In this document: piece after piece, positions 49,200 through 62,005 of the stretch
Layout of the letters: each line of letters opens with the position of its first letter
Numbering within the stretch: the stretch's first letter is position 1
Assembly: GCF_004798865.1 (NCBI RefSeq)
Contig: NW_025335268.1
Span: forward strand, 56,168,936-56,232,935
Origin: Varanus komodoensis
Lineage: Eukaryota; Chordata; Lepidosauria; Squamata; Varanidae
Reading direction: 5' to 3'
Length of the DNA stretch: 64,000 nt
Notes under the pieces: model-generated
Seen by the model: only the letters and a program-made list of their open reading frames with translations
Database searches by the model: none
What the model was told of the DNA's origin: nothing
Made by a program: the position numbers and the translations under genes

Positions 49200-50600
49200 A
49201 TGCTTTGAGCCTGCTTTGTCTGGTTGGCGAGCCATATAAGCCCAGGTAGCTTGCAGTAGGCATAAGTAACCCATTCTAGCTTCCCCTGCCATCCTGTCTG
49301 GTTGGTTTTTGATTGGTATATGTAGATGTTGACCTGCCACAGCTAGAGTGAGATCTCACACAGCCACATGGTATGAAACCATGCCTTCTTGGATGCTGTA
49401 GCCAGTTTTCCCCACTCTCATAGCCCCAAAAAAACCCATTGTAAAGGATACTTGGAATAATTTTGCTTTGATGGGCAACCAGCAAATGGTTGGCACCCTT
49501 TGTATGAGGCCAGTAAGAAGGGCTATGGTTAGGGGCTTCCTGATGTCTGGCTTGGTTGCCATCTCCCTGCATCAACCCTCTATCATTGATCATGCTTGGA
49601 AAGAGCAATATGGACCTGCAAAAATATGTGTCTTGCTTTTTAAAAAAGTGATATCACCTCCAAGGGTATGCCCATATTTCTTAGCATCTGCTCTTCAGCC
49701 TTGATAGAGGCCACATACTGCCTCTGGGGTTGGCCTGTGGTCCCTTTGGCTGTAGCAACTGCTAAGAAGGTGGTGGTTATTGCTGAATACAATCAGTATG
49801 TGGTGGGAGAAATGGAATTAAATACATGTTATTTCATGTTCCCAGGTGCCCACAGATTCATGCTCAAGCTATGGTGCAAGTCACTGGTATTGCCTTATCT
49901 ACATACCACCTGCTGTTGAATTTGAAACTAACAACCCAAAGCCCTCCAGATGAACAGAAGGTTCATCAGATGGCCTGAAGGTCAACAGGATGTCATCCTT
50001 AATCATAATGGCCCCAGTGCCACATGCCTTTTGGCTTCATCCCTGTCCCTGTTAGAGAGGAGGCACACTGGCAGCATGGCCAAGGCATACCTGCCATGCT
50101 GAGCTCAGGTGGGATGGCTTGGGAAATGACAAGTGGTGGATAAATCTATACTTGCCTGACACTTGCTTCTGCACTATTCACAGGGGTCATACCTGCAGGA
50201 TGGGAAGAGGTGGAGCCCAGTAACCTGCCAGCCCTGCATTCCTTGGCAGTTTTTTCCACTGCCACCTCCGGTATATTGCAAGCTGATTTGACCCACTCCC
50301 CATCTAGGGAATATGGAATCCCTGGGTGAAATCTTCTCTAGGACAGCCCAAAGTGTCTCTGGGTAGGCTGGGTGACAGGCCATGCCCAGGCTTCCTCGAT
50401 TGGAGGGTAGACTAGCTGCTCAGCCTGCTCTTCCCTCAAGCCCTTCCAGCCCCACTGACTGGGCTGAGGAAGCCAGAAATCATGTAGTCTGGGTCCCATC
50501 TCCATACATACAAAGCTACCAGCATATGGCTTCTAGCTGCACTGGCCTCCTATTTTCCTACCACTGTGGTGCAAACAGGATTTCCTGATAAAACAGAACC
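49200..50600. other. unexplained GC-richer block in intron 1
   Basis: A 1.4-kb block with higher GC than its neighbours. A 110-codon minus-strand frame lies at 49276-49608, facing a 78-codon plus frame at 49468-49704. Neither matches a family I know. It starts near 'ggcgagccatataagcccag'. It may be an old interspersed element, but no ends or target duplications are visible. Confidence 0.3.
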
Positions 50601-51369
50601 TGAGCTATGTGTGGCAACAGGCAGGGATTACATTTCTCACTTACTTTTTGGCGCAGCAATGAAAGGGAATAAAATATAATCTTCAAACAAGTAAATAAGC
50701 CTTATTCTGATCCCTTTGTTCATGAGTAAATTGCATGCTGTGTTAAATATAGAGTGTACAGCTAATTCTCACATTCTTTTAAAAATCCAGATAAACACCT
50801 GGAGCCCTGATTCAGATCAGGACCACCATGCAGAGGAGGATAAAACCTTCCCACCCAGCCACTTTCCCTAATAAATTCCTTTTCCCATTGGTATGGATGG
50901 AATCTTCTTTTTCTTCTTCATCTGGATACTGTTGCTGGGGAGGAGGTGAATTTGGTGGAAAAAGGGAGGAGGGAGGATGCTCCCTGCCTTTGCATGGTAG
51001 TCTTTATCTGGTTTAGGTCCCCTAAGATTATCTGGAGATGAAGAAAGAAAAACTACCCACTGAAAGAAAAAGTCCCCATCCTTTTTTGGACCCATGTCCC
51101 CATTTAGACATTTGAGAAACTGCTGCAGGCGTCACCACAAAATGCCTAATCAGTGGATTGTCACCTGGGTGTCTCCTCTGCCATGTCTGTGGGTCCTTTG
51201 CTTTTTATTCAGCAAAAATGTGTGCTTCTTCTCTATTGGGCATCACAAATGTTAGTTTAATAAGGGATTGTCTAATTCGGATAATTACTAGTGGTTTGAT
51301 ACAGCTAATGTTTCTTTTAAACCTATGTTTTGGCAATGCTCAGGAGGCCCAGTCTAAACTCTAACCACA

Positions 51370-52260
51370 ACACCACATTGGCTTACCTACTCTTGTCAAA
51401 TTAGATAATTCCTAATGATCTATATGGATTTGCAACATCCTAAACTTTATTAGTTAAGATTTCCATAAATAGCTTAATTGTCTATGCAATTATTGTCATA
51501 TTTTCTCCTTTCCCTAGCTCTTACCAAATCTATTTACTTGTTCATGTAAAATTTATATTGAAAACCTTTTATTCACTTAATTATTTGTGGAGAGAATAAT
51601 CCATAGAGATAGCTATACAGACAGTGTTTAATGCATGCACAGTCAACTTAATATCTTCTTATGAACTGTTTCCCTAGCATAACAAAACAAATAGGTTTAA
51701 TGTTATGTCATATTCTGTTATATCTCTGATGGTTGCTATTTAGTCACTTCTAATTTACGGTCAAGGCCAAAAGATGTAAAATATATATATTTCACGAACC
51801 ATACCTCCAACACTTATACTTGGTTGCAGGATAAATTATTAAGGGCATCAGATTTATAAATCTACATCTACAAATCCACTTTTAAAATATTCTTTTGAAA
51901 TACATACAAGTTGTTCACTAGTGGTAATAAGTCTATGTCCACATCCTAGAAAAATCCTATTTCCATTTAATCTGATTATTAATTACCTGGTAACTCTATA
52001 TTAACAATTATTTTAGGTAACCTACTTAATATGCCACTACCTTGAGTTGGTGGAATATATGTTCAGGAGTACAGTACTAAATATACATCTGCAAAATTAT
52101 TGCTGTTGCTTCCAAGTCTTGTAGTGAGACTGCAGCCTTATCTCAATTTCTTCTTAAATTATTACATAAGTTTTACTACCCATTACTAACCATGGGAGTG
52201 CTGTTATATGCACTCCTTTGCATGGCTATAGGAAATAGCCATGTCATCACTTACTCCTTT
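51370..52260. other. AT-rich intron stretch, nothing recognised
   Basis: About 900 bases of strongly AT-rich DNA with almost no open frames. The texture resembles the untranslated part of an old LINE, but I found no motif that proves it. Confidence 0.35.
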
Positions 52261-53837
52261 GCAGTATTTAACTAGTATTTCTTACTAGAAGGCCTCTGGG
52301 CAGACAAGGCCTAGAGACCACTGGATGTGGCAGATTCATGGACTTTCCCGTCTCCATTCCATGGTAGGTCACCATCCCAATTCTTCCCTTTTCCAAGGTT
52401 TGAACTTCAGAACATGAAACTGACTAGGACTTTCTGTGGCAACTGGGCAAGTCTTGGCAGGTGAGATGTGACAATCCCCACTGGGATTTCCCCCTCTGGT
52501 ATTTGGAAGGAGAAATCATCAGCATTCTATGCTCCCTCAGGTGCCACCTAGGAGCTTTGAGCTTGCTCTCCAATTCTAGTTTTGAGGGAAGGTATAAAGC
52601 AGTGGATAAGCACACCTCTGTAGGAGTCATACACAGTGAGCTGGAAGCTTCCATGTAGTCAGATGAAATCAGTTCTCAGCTGTCAGACATCCCGTGCATC
52701 GGTTCTGCTTTTCCTGCACTGTGTCGGTTGGTCTGAAAAGATAAGAATTCTTGGAGGAGCGGACAGGCAAGGGAAGAAATGGTTCAGTCCACATGTTGGA
52801 ACTCCAGTCACACTGAGCTTTGGGGAGGGGTGGGGGGGATGGATACAGCTTATCAACCAGACATCACAATGTAAAATGTAATTTTCAGTGCACAAATTTT
52901 CCGTCTCAAGTAGAAGTATGCTTTGTTTCTCTGTGACCATGACACTTCCTTTCATTTTTATGTCATGTTTTGTTATCTCTTAGTTCTCAACTTCACACTG
53001 TGCCATAAACGATGGCTGATGCAAGATAAGGAAGCAGAAGGGGAAAAGGAAATAATTGCACTTATTGTCTGGTTTAAGTATAGCAACATTAATGAAGGAA
53101 GACAACAATCACAGCCTTGGTATTATTGAGCTCCAGATGTCTTGCGCCTTATGCACTTACACACAAACAGACATTCCAAAATACAGGTGTCAAAATAACA
53201 TAAAATGTGTTTTGGGGTTTCAAGAGGTTGTAGTGATTCATAGAACAAGTGTTAAAGAAACTAATTTTTCTATCTCTGTGCTGGAAAAATAATAATAATT
53301 GCCCCTTAGGCTTGAACTAACCTACACAGCAAATACAGGTTTTAATCCTAAGGAAATAATGGAAATACGTTGAGATAGTAAAGTAATATTTCAGCACACC
53401 AAATGCTAATAAAGTTCAGATGCATTGAGAGAAGTGGTGGTTAAAGTTGTTTGTGGAACATAGAATTAGGCACACTTTGCCAAAATGATTCTGTTTCATC
53501 ATTCCACACACTCTCCAATCAATTATTTTATGTGCCAAAAAGCACTACGGCATTCAAATACATCCCGGTGTTCTGCTGATGCATCTCCATAATGCTAGAG
53601 ACATTAGATAGGGCACCACTGTGTTCTCTAAATAAAACAATTAAAACTGTGATCAATTAAACTATAATTATTATGATAATTGGATATCTGAATTAGGAAA
53701 GACAAGCATTCTGGACCCATTTTTTCCCTAATTCACATGTGGCATGCACCTTAATAAACTTTTACTCTTCTGATTTAATCCATTTGCTAGGGGATAGCCA
53801 AGCTCCTAGGACCTAATAAAAATGAAAAAAAGAATCT

Positions 53838-53905
53838 ATATCAGCCTGCCCAACCTGGTGGCTGGCTGGGGTATGCTGCGTGTTGTGGTTCAACACATAT
53901 TTGCC
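53838..53905. mobile_element. short hAT-like relic
   Basis: 'cagcctgcccaacctggtgg' then 'gctggctggggtatgctgcg' and 'ttgtggttcaacacatattt' match the dispersed element whose core is 'gctggctggggctgatgggagttgtagtccaacacatct'. Confidence 0.45.
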
Positions 53906-54363
53906 AAGAGTGTCTTTTATTTCAGAGATACTGACTCTGAAGGCCCATATGAGAAAATTCTTTTATCTGAAGAATGTTTGTTATCCATTCAATAATAAAA
54001 GCTGGCTAGAGGCCAGCAGTCTTGCGGCTGCTAAATCCCAGTTCTTCCTTGCAACCTGCCACCTAACTATACAATCGGCAAAACACATGAGACTCGGTCT
54101 TCCAACTTTCTCATGCACAGCTTTCTCATTCAGTTCATTTACGAGTCTGCAGCCTTCTCACTAATCTCCTTTTCTCTGGCGTATCTCTGTTATTCCTTCA
54201 ATCATCATTTCTTCTTACTCAGTGCTGTACGTCTGCATCTCCAACCTCCAAAGAGTTACACAAGTGTAAAGTACTTTTGCAAAGCAGCTTTAGAAACCCC
54301 TAATATTCTTTAAATGTCATACATGTACATATATTAAATGCTTTTCCTGCACTTCTGTTGCAG

Positions 54364-54465
54364 AGATGCCAAGAAGGCTTTTTCCAGACATTTTCAGGAG
54401 AATGCCGTCCTTGTCATTGCAACAACAATGCATACAAGTGCCTTGACGGATCTGGAGTTTGTCTG
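54364..54465 (+). CDS. LAMA4: laminin subunit alpha-4, second coding exon
   Basis: This 102-base exon (34 codons, phase 0 at both ends) encodes RCQEGFFQTFSGECRPCHC, then NNNAYKCLDGSGVCL. It corresponds to the start of the laminin EGF-like (LE) region of LAMA4, where mammals have 'CNAGFF.TLSGEC.PCDCNGNS.ECLDGSGYC'. The first two cysteines close the N-terminal segment, and the C-H-C...C...C series begins the first LE repeat. The acceptor is 'cacttctgttgcag' ending at 54363 and the donor is CTG|GTAGGT at 54466. All cysteines expected from the mammalian protein are present. The exon joins exon 1 in frame (SPFTE|RCQEG) at the same point as in mammals. Confidence 0.95.
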
Positions 54466-56220
54466 GTAGGTAGTCCTTCCTGGTTACTAGATCTGTTAGT
54501 ACATTGTTCTTTGTAAGCAGATATGTATGTATGAAATCCGGAGTGAAAAGTTGGCAAGAGAAAATCACAAGTTGTTAGAAAATACATTCAGAAAGACTTA
54601 TTCGGATATCTATTTATACACAATTTTGTGTGTCAGTTTTTAGAAGACATCACACATTAAGTTGAAAATGGGACAGAGCAGACTTATGAATGAGCACATG
54701 AGAGAATGGCCCAGACCAGGCAGATCTGTCATTAGGGAGCAGTCCTATGGCCCTCTGTCTGCCCTTGCAGATGGCTTGGTCCTTTCCATGCTGGCCAGGA
54801 TCCAAAAGTTGTCTTTAGTGCTGGCAAGTGTGTTCCTGGGGCAGGGAGAGGAGGAAAAGGCTCTGCCATTCTCTAAACAATCCTGATAGTGTCTCAGGCT
54901 TTCCTCCTCATGAGGAGAAGAAAAAATTAAAATAAGTTATCTATATGTCTTGGAAGGTGGAGGAAATCCTAGTCTGCATAGACTTCCTACCATCCATTGG
55001 ATGCCCATAAGCCTCTGAATTGAGAGGGTTGCAGGCAGCCATATTGGATGGTGTCCTTAAGGGGGAACATGTACATTTATATGTTCAGTGTTTTCCCAGG
55101 GTTTCCCTTTAAGTGCTTCTGTACTGTATGTGAGCATAGGAGGTAGTTTTGGAAAGAAACACCTAGGAAAAAGATTGGGTTCACAGAATTGGCTTGACAG
55201 ATCATACACATGCACTGTTTTGGAAACCAGATAAAATGTAAAACTAAATTTTGAAATTGTGCTTTATTCATTTCAGTGTGCTTGCATAGTGATAGCATTA
55301 GCAAATGCTGAAATGGAATGAGACCCTTCACAAGAGTTGTTGTTGTTTAAATCAGCTTTGTGTGTGCAGCAATAAAACAGATACAGAAAATGTGGGTTTG
55401 CTTTTTCAGGTAACTCGATTCCAGTGTGATAAGTAAAGACTTTATAACCCACAATGTTTTGTTTTTGCTTTTTTACAATAGTGCTAAAAGCAACCATTAA
55501 GCGTGTTGTTTGCTTGAAAAACTGAACTTCTAACATTCCTTCTTTCCTGTTTTCTGAAGCCTGCAACTATGTGATGGATCAATATACTGTATCAGAGTTC
55601 ATAAATATTTTAACTCTGAATAACATGACCGACAGAAGCCACTCGATCATTGCTGATAACCTGCGATTTCCCTAAAACTCTATTCCATTTTTATCTTACA
55701 AAGAATGATCAGTTACTTATCCAAATATGCATCTTTTTAAAAATCTGTTGCTAATTGTAGGCTATCCTGTTTACACATCTGTGATCTGCTTTGTCTTTGA
55801 GTAGGAATCAAGAAAATGAAATGTATATTTCACGTGCATTCATCTATGGACAGCTTGGCATGCTACCAGTTACTCTAATGATTAGAAAGGCCGGGGCTAT
55901 ATTGAACAAGCCTGCACTGGCTGCAGATACATGCCTTCCTTAATAGTCTTAATTGTGTAAACTGGGCTTTGTCAACACACTCCAGCAGCCTAGGACTGCT
56001 GTTCAAAACAGCTACATTGGCAGCGCACTGCCAGTTACAAGCTCTTGCGGTTGAATCAGTCAAATACCTGGAAGGATTTAGTAACTGGGCACAGAGACTT
56101 TTCACTCTGCTTACTCAGCTGTTTCTGCCATGGCTGGATGAGAAGCTTCTACTTTAGTGCTTATGCGTTTTTGTGCTGCTCACTCCTTCTCTCTTGTGTT
56201 CTTGCTTAATAAAATTGCAG
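54466..56220 (+). other. LAMA4: LAMA4 intron 2 (about 1.75 kb)
   Basis: It is bounded by GTAGGT and 'ttgcttaataaaattgcag'. No repeat or exon was recognised. The short frames on either strand (for example 55273-55566 minus) have no known domain. Confidence 0.8.
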
Positions 56221-56345
56221 GACTGTCAACGAAACACAACTGGAGACCACTGTGACCGCTGTCCAGAGGGCTACCTGGGGGATGTCACCAGGGGAGCGCC
56301 CAGCTACTGCCAGCCTTGCCCATGCCCCTTGCCACAAATTGCCAA
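56221..56345 (+). CDS. LAMA4: laminin subunit alpha-4, third coding exon
   Basis: This 125-base exon encodes DCQRNTTGDHCDRCPEGYLG, then DVTRGAPSYCQPCPCPLPQIA, plus two bases (AA) of an asparagine codon completed by the next exon. It finishes the first LE repeat (loops c and d; the NTTG..C..C..GY signature is intact) and starts the next with CQPCPCPLP. NTT is a likely N-glycosylation site, also present in mammalian LAMA4. The acceptor AG ends at 56220 and the donor AA|GTACGT starts at 56346, leaving phase 2. The mammalian counterpart reads 'CQRNTTGEHCEKCLDGYIGDSIRGAPQFCQPCPCPLP', so this exon is very well conserved. Confidence 0.97.
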
Positions 56346-56944
56346 GTACGTTAGGTGGATTGTATTTTGTGTCATTGGCTCTCATAGCTGTCTCTTCTAC
56401 AGCTAAGGAAATGCATGACCAGATATTAGATTTCCCAGAGGAGCAAATGTTGGCAAACATCTGTACAAAGAAACAAGATCAGTTTGTTAACCTATTTGCT
56501 TTTATAGTTAGCTTGACAAAATGCAAAAGATATGTAACCTACGGCAGAAACAGGAATTGTGTACATTGACTGATGAATCAATGTCATTTCTGCTAGGTAA
56601 CATGACCATTCCTCGAGGATTGCAAGATTTCCTTCTAATTTTATTTAGAAGTTTTATAAGTCACCCTTTAGGCAATGTACAAAGTTTAAAATCACAAAGC
56701 ATAATGAAACAAACTATGATAATCAAATTAACAATAAACACCAGCTAACACCACATATGCAATGAAGTCCTGATGCAGCAGGTGGAGGCACACCCCATGC
56801 TGGCGTACCCTGTAAATCAGTGTGATTTCTTTGCAGAACTACCCACTGTATGGCCAACAGACAAGTGGGCTTAGTGTGCCCCTCTGTCTCCTCATTCCCC
56901 AGCTGGCTTGGGCACATACCTCAGAGCTCCCTTGCAGTATCAGT

Positions 56945-57060
56945 ATAGACAAGGGTGATCCAGTAGACCTTGCTTACTTGAACTTCCCAGAAGACCTTTG
57001 ACACGGTCCCTCACCAAAGACTCCTGACAAGGTCCCTTGCCAGTCATGGAATAAGAGGGG
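56945..57060 (+). mobile_element. CR1 LINE reverse-transcriptase scrap
   Basis: 'gacaagggtgatccagtaga' reads DKGDPVDLAYLNF, matching CR1's 'DKGNPVDIVYLDFQKAFDTVPH'. The following 'ttgacacggtccctcaccaa' gives the FDTVPHQ part in a shifted frame, then 'agactcctgac'. About 115 bases survive. Confidence 0.75.
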
Positions 57061-57630
57061 AGAAACTCTAATAAATGAGTAATTAGTTAAGATTTAGAGC
57101 TGGAGGTTGCTTTTCTTTCCCATTTCTAATCTTGCATGCCAAAGGAAGCCTAAGGGCTTTCAGTGCAAAACAAATAGACAAAAAACCCTCTACAAGGAAT
57201 GAAATTTGAATCTACCAGCCGGTATGCAAAATAGGGTTTCATGAGATTTCATTGATTCATGCCAGGTGAATTCTGCCCTGTCATTTATAGACTCCCAGCC
57301 AGTTTATGAATCATCTGGAGAGCATTCAGAAGTTCTCCACCAGTGTTTTTCCATATATGTTTTTTCCACAGGCGAATGAGGTAGCTTCCTATATGAGCAG
57401 TGAAAATGTGAAATCAAAAACATTGGAGTATTTTCCTCTTGCCTATTCTGACAAGCTCTTCAACATCTCAGGTCTCTTCTATCACCTGCTACCTGATCCT
57501 TCTAAGTGGAGAGAGCAAGGTTTGAGCCCAGGAGCTGCTGCACACAGTGGACTGTATCACTTAGTTACTAGTTCACCATGTATTTCCCACAGCTTCTTCC
57601 TAAAAGGTGTATCTGAGATGTTTCCCCTTG

Positions 57631-57871
57631 CTTTAGAGCAGGGGTCTCAAACTCGCGGCCCGCAGGCCAATTGCCGGGATGGGTGGGGCACGGGGGAGGG
57701 GCCCTGCGGCCTTCAAAGCGCCTGCGGCACCCGGGCTGGCCTGCGGGAGCAACGCGGGATGAGCAGCCCACCACCACCACGGTGGTGGAATACTTGATGC
57801 GGCCCAGCCTCACCCAGACTCTACTTCCAGCGGCCCCCAGGTCAGTTGAGTCTGAGACCCCTGCTTTAGAT
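57631..57871. mobile_element. non-autonomous hAT transposon with target duplication
   Basis: The element spans 57639-57863 (225 bases). Its terminal inverted repeats are CAGGGGTCTCAAACT at the left and the complement of AGTCTGAGACCCCTG at the right, differing at one position. The flanks carry an 8-base target duplication, CTTTAGAG at 57631-57638 and CTTTAGAT at 57864-57871, with one mismatch. The 8-base duplication and CAGGGG ends are hallmarks of the hAT superfamily. The interior is strongly GC-rich (a 'gcggcccgcaggccaattg' type body) inside AT-rich intron DNA, and has no transposase. Confidence 0.9.
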
Positions 57872-59929
57872 TTTATTAAATAAATAATAAAATCTGCTGA
57901 TATATTTATCTACTGATAAATAAAAGCTACTGATAGATTTATCTACAGCTACATTTCTGAACTGTATTAGGCATAATGAAAGGCCTTTCAGGAATAATTT
58001 CTCTTCTGTTTGAGGGAAGTGTCATTAGAGCATCTCTTTAGATGCATGTGCTGTTGAAAAGAAAGTTTTGAGTTGTCAATTTAATGTCTCCATGAGATCC
58101 ATCCAAATGGCGAACATTCCTCTAGAAACTTACGAGGAGGAGTGGTGGACGTTATATGCACCCCCCCAAACCATGCCTACTCTGTGTATACAATGGCACC
58201 ACCCCATATCTGCACACATTCCCCTCACTGGATAAGAAGCCAATGCAACTGGGTGCTGCACATTCCCACCCGCAGCTGTTGGGGCCGTCCACGTGGAGCC
58301 AACAGTCTGCACATCAAATGTTCAAGCTGGTGGTAGAGTCCCTTCTCTTGATACCCTGTGTCCTTTCCCAGAAAGAGAGGGAGAGAGAGAAAGAGAGACT
58401 GAACAGTGGGGTTTCAGCTTTTAACAAAGGACTCTCTATAACCGGTTGCAGCTGCTCCACATGTTTTGCATGAGTGTAATTATGTCTCCCCTTCAAACAT
58501 GAGGGACATTCTTTGATAAACAATTTAGATAAGGGTCACACCCATTGCTGCCTAGCCTTAGAGTGGTTAGGAGTTCAAACTTACTCTCTCTATTTCTGTA
58601 TGCTACTTTGAATCCCTAGTAAAATATCTATAATTATCAGGTTAATTAACTTTTTAATGAGTAAACTATTATTTTAATAATTAATTTCCCTTTCTCTGTC
58701 CTCTCCTTTTATATTAAGAGGATATTACTAGAGAAAAGGAGAAAGAATCAGACTTTGTATCTTGAAAGTATTGGAGAGAATTCTTGCTGTTCCACTTGGC
58801 AACAACAGAGTTAGGCATCTGAACAACATGGCCAAGGAATCAATAAAGTCAGACTGATATTGTGTCAAAAGCTCTGAGATGGCAGATTCATGAAATATGC
58901 AGTTGTTCTTTGGACTCTTTTGTGGGGATTGTATTGTGGGAAGCGGGATTCTGGCCAGATAATCTCCATCCATATCTGATATCCTGGGAACTTGTACAAG
59001 AGTTTCCATTAAAGGGTCTTTCATTTATTAGGAACAACTGGATACCAGCTGTTCTAAATCCTAGCAGATGTTATTAAGATTTTTATGCACTATGAATTTT
59101 ATGACCATTTTTTAAACCAACCCGCCCTATAAAAGATTCAGAAATATGTTTTTAGCCTTTTCTTCTGTCAAAAAGAGTGGAGTCTAGGTTAGAAATGGAG
59201 AGAAGAAAAAATTACTATAAGCCAGTAGCACCAGTACTTTTGTATACGTGGGGAAGCGTTGCACGTACCATATTCTTGCTCTGCATTCTGCCCCTTATCA
59301 GTTCCCTAGTTATAACAATTCCACAATAATCACTGTTTAATGTAATGGTAGTTTTGCTCTATCAGAAAGCATTCCTGATTTCTTCCACCACCAATACCTA
59401 CTGCAAATTCCATGCTACATCCCATAGTTCCAGAGGGTTCTCCAACCACCAGAAGAAGCTTGGGAGAGTGCAGTGGACTGCTGTATGCAGAAATGATTGG
59501 CAAGACCTGAGTCCCTCGTCTTCTGTGGATGGAAGCACTTTATGCTAGTGCAAAACCACAACTCAATCTTGGAACAACTTTAAGGTTAACACATTTACTG
59601 TGACATACACTTTCTGAGCTACAACTATAATAAAAGAAAAAAGTTAGCCTTCCTGAAGAAAGCATATGTTTATCATGTAATATAATTTGTGAAGAGGTTC
59701 ACTGTATTTAAATTGTGCAGTAAGAGTAAGATGTAGTAAAATTCAGTTGCCAGCAGTCCAGTTTTTACTCAAAACACTATACTGGCAAATCTTTCTCTCT
59801 CTGCCTGCTTTTAATTAGGTGTTGCTGCTTTTATAATTACTGTTGATATTTTAATTGCAATTACCCAGTTTAAGGAGAAATGCTTTTAAGGTGATGACAA
59901 TGATTATATTTTAAGAAATCTTGTGCATC

Positions 59930-59995
59930 ATCTTGAAGGGGCAGCTGCGTCTAAAAGGTGGCATATCAAATAAATGTATCAAGTAAATAAATGAA
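59930..59995 (+). mobile_element. possible LINE or SINE 3' tail
   Basis: 'gtctaaaaggtggcatatca' followed by 'aataaatgtatcaagtaaat' resembles the common squamate retroelement tail ending in (AAAT)n. It is short and diverged. Confidence 0.35.
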
Positions 59996-61917
59996 ATTTA
60001 GCATTGAAAGAATGCTAGCCTCACATATCTTCTCCCTGAACTCAGTATTAGATACCTGTCTACTTCATGCATCTGGCACCATAAACTCTGGCCCACAAAA
60101 ACTCATGTCATAACCCATTTGTTAGCAGGTTCTGCCACTGTTGCTATTCTGGAATTCCGTTGTGGAGCGGAATGCAATGGGGGGCTTGCACCCCTGCTGA
60201 TCCTTTTCCACCCTGCTGATTCCTTGCCACAAACACTGACTGCTGTGACAGCAGGACTCACCGGCTGTGTAAGGGAGTTTCCTTGGGGGGAGCCTCAGAA
60301 TGAATGGAGAAGCTGATTTCTCAGAGCTCCCTTACACAAGCTGTGCTACCTGCTGCCTTCCAGAAATGGCTGCTTCTGCCCATTGGAGCTGCCCAGAAGT
60401 GCTAAATTGCCATTGCACAGTTGGGAGAGTGAAAGAAATCAGGGGGACATAAGAACCCCATTATATTCTGTCTATAGTTCCCCAGCCGAGAATTACCATG
60501 AGGGCCAAAAGAGACAATAATGTAACCCTATTAAAACCAGGTAGCTTGAAAAAGTCACCAATTACACTTTTCATTGAAGAGTTTACACAGAAGCAGAATT
60601 ACAACATAGTCCTCCCACAGTGATGTTGCTTTAATCCCTGACCAATTTTTCCCTAGAGAAAATCCACTACATGGAGCATAAAAGTATCTCCAGAATATAC
60701 TTTGCCATTGAGGCTATAAAAATGCCTCAAGGATATTCCGAAGGAAACTGGCCTTGAGAAGCAGTCTTAAGTACTTTGAGGGTCACTAGGCTGTGACAAA
60801 GTGTCACATTTCATTGTAGAACATCCATCTCACAGGGACAGCTTTGTTATGGTAAAAAAAATACTCAATGACACCAAAAAAACCTTTTACCTGAAATTTT
60901 ACACTGTCAATTAATGTTATCTTTCTAATAGTTTGGCTGTATAATATAACTCTTCTGAAGTATACTGGGCACATGCCTGTTTCTGAGGACATTTTACCAC
61001 TCCAGAATAGTTGGAAAATGACTTGGGGTAGTAAAATTCCCCCCAAACATGTCTGTGCTTGTTTTTACAACCATTTTTACACATGTTTTAACTTCATATC
61101 TGTCAGCTTATGGGATGGGGGAATCTTCATGTTTCTTCTAAAATAGGTGGAGGGACCAAGTTAGACTTTAACAGCTGCCTTATTGACTATGCTAAGATTC
61201 TGATTCAGATGGGGGCCCTGTACCTACTCTAGAGTAACAGTGGAAAACAGCAGCTGCTGCTAGATACAGATTTAAAGTGATGTTTGTTTGAGCCCTGAGG
61301 TGAAAGAGCTGCCAAATCTTACTGAGGATGTGGTTCACCTACTGGACCATCTTACCTTGTATTACTCCATGGAGATGACTTTGGTCTTTAAATGGCATAT
61401 TCTTGTCAATCTTTTACACTGCTATATAAATCATGTTGACCCCCAGGGCTCTCTGTACACCATCTTTCAAAAGCGATTAATATTTAAGCCTTTTAACAGC
61501 AAACTTCTCGAAGAGGTAGAATTCCTGAGGTAAAATACATGGATACCGATTGCTTTACTGTGCATTGTTGCATGATCAGAGAGGCACACAAGGGTTGGCT
61601 GAACTGCACAGCAAAATGAGATCATAATTTTCTTACGATGCTTATGACATTTAAATATTACTGCTATGGGGTTAGGGTTAATGTAAACACACTGTAATGA
61701 CATGTAGAATGGTGATACCAGTGCGCAGTGTGAGACAGAGTGTTCTCCTTAGTGTTTTTTAAAGCAAACACACCCCAACTTAAGGACAATGTGAAAGATC
61801 TGATGTTTTTCTTGCCAATGACAACATTTTGAAGAGTGATAGAAGAAAGTGTCCTGCTTGCAAGATCAGCTTCCTCTGTTCATCCAGCCCTGGAAAAGGA
61901 ACGTGGATAGTGCTCTT

Positions 61918-62005
61918 GCCCTTCCCGAAGATCATAGGATGTTGTTGGACTGCAACTACTATCAGTCCCAGCCAGCATGGCCAAAGGTCAGGAGTGCTGG
62001 GAGTT
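61918..62005 (-). mobile_element. short hAT-like relic
   Basis: 'actgcaactactatcagtcc' and 'cagccagcatggccaaaggt' match the dispersed element core in reverse orientation. Confidence 0.5.

Larger units (their letters stand above)
34669..54363 (+). other. LAMA4: LAMA4 intron 1 (about 19.7 kb)
   Basis: The intron starts with GTATGG and ends 'cctgcacttctgttgcag'. I found no additional coding exon inside it. Recognised contents are repeat scraps (36217-36250, 44446-44485, 45717-46014, 47645-47740, 48160-48240, 53838-53905) and microsatellites at 39412-39455 and 43825-43848. Most of the remaining sequence is unique-looking. Long first introns often carry enhancers, but no specific element is claimed here. 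Frames of 60-143 codons inside it (such as 36446-36877 on the minus strand) show no known domain. Confidence 0.8.

Noticed and set aside
57306-57797. 163-codon gene in LAMA4 intron 3
   Set aside because: The frame crosses into the hAT element and has no domain.
57639-57863. CpG island or promoter
   Set aside because: The GC-rich patch has exact hAT ends and a target duplication, so it is a transposon.
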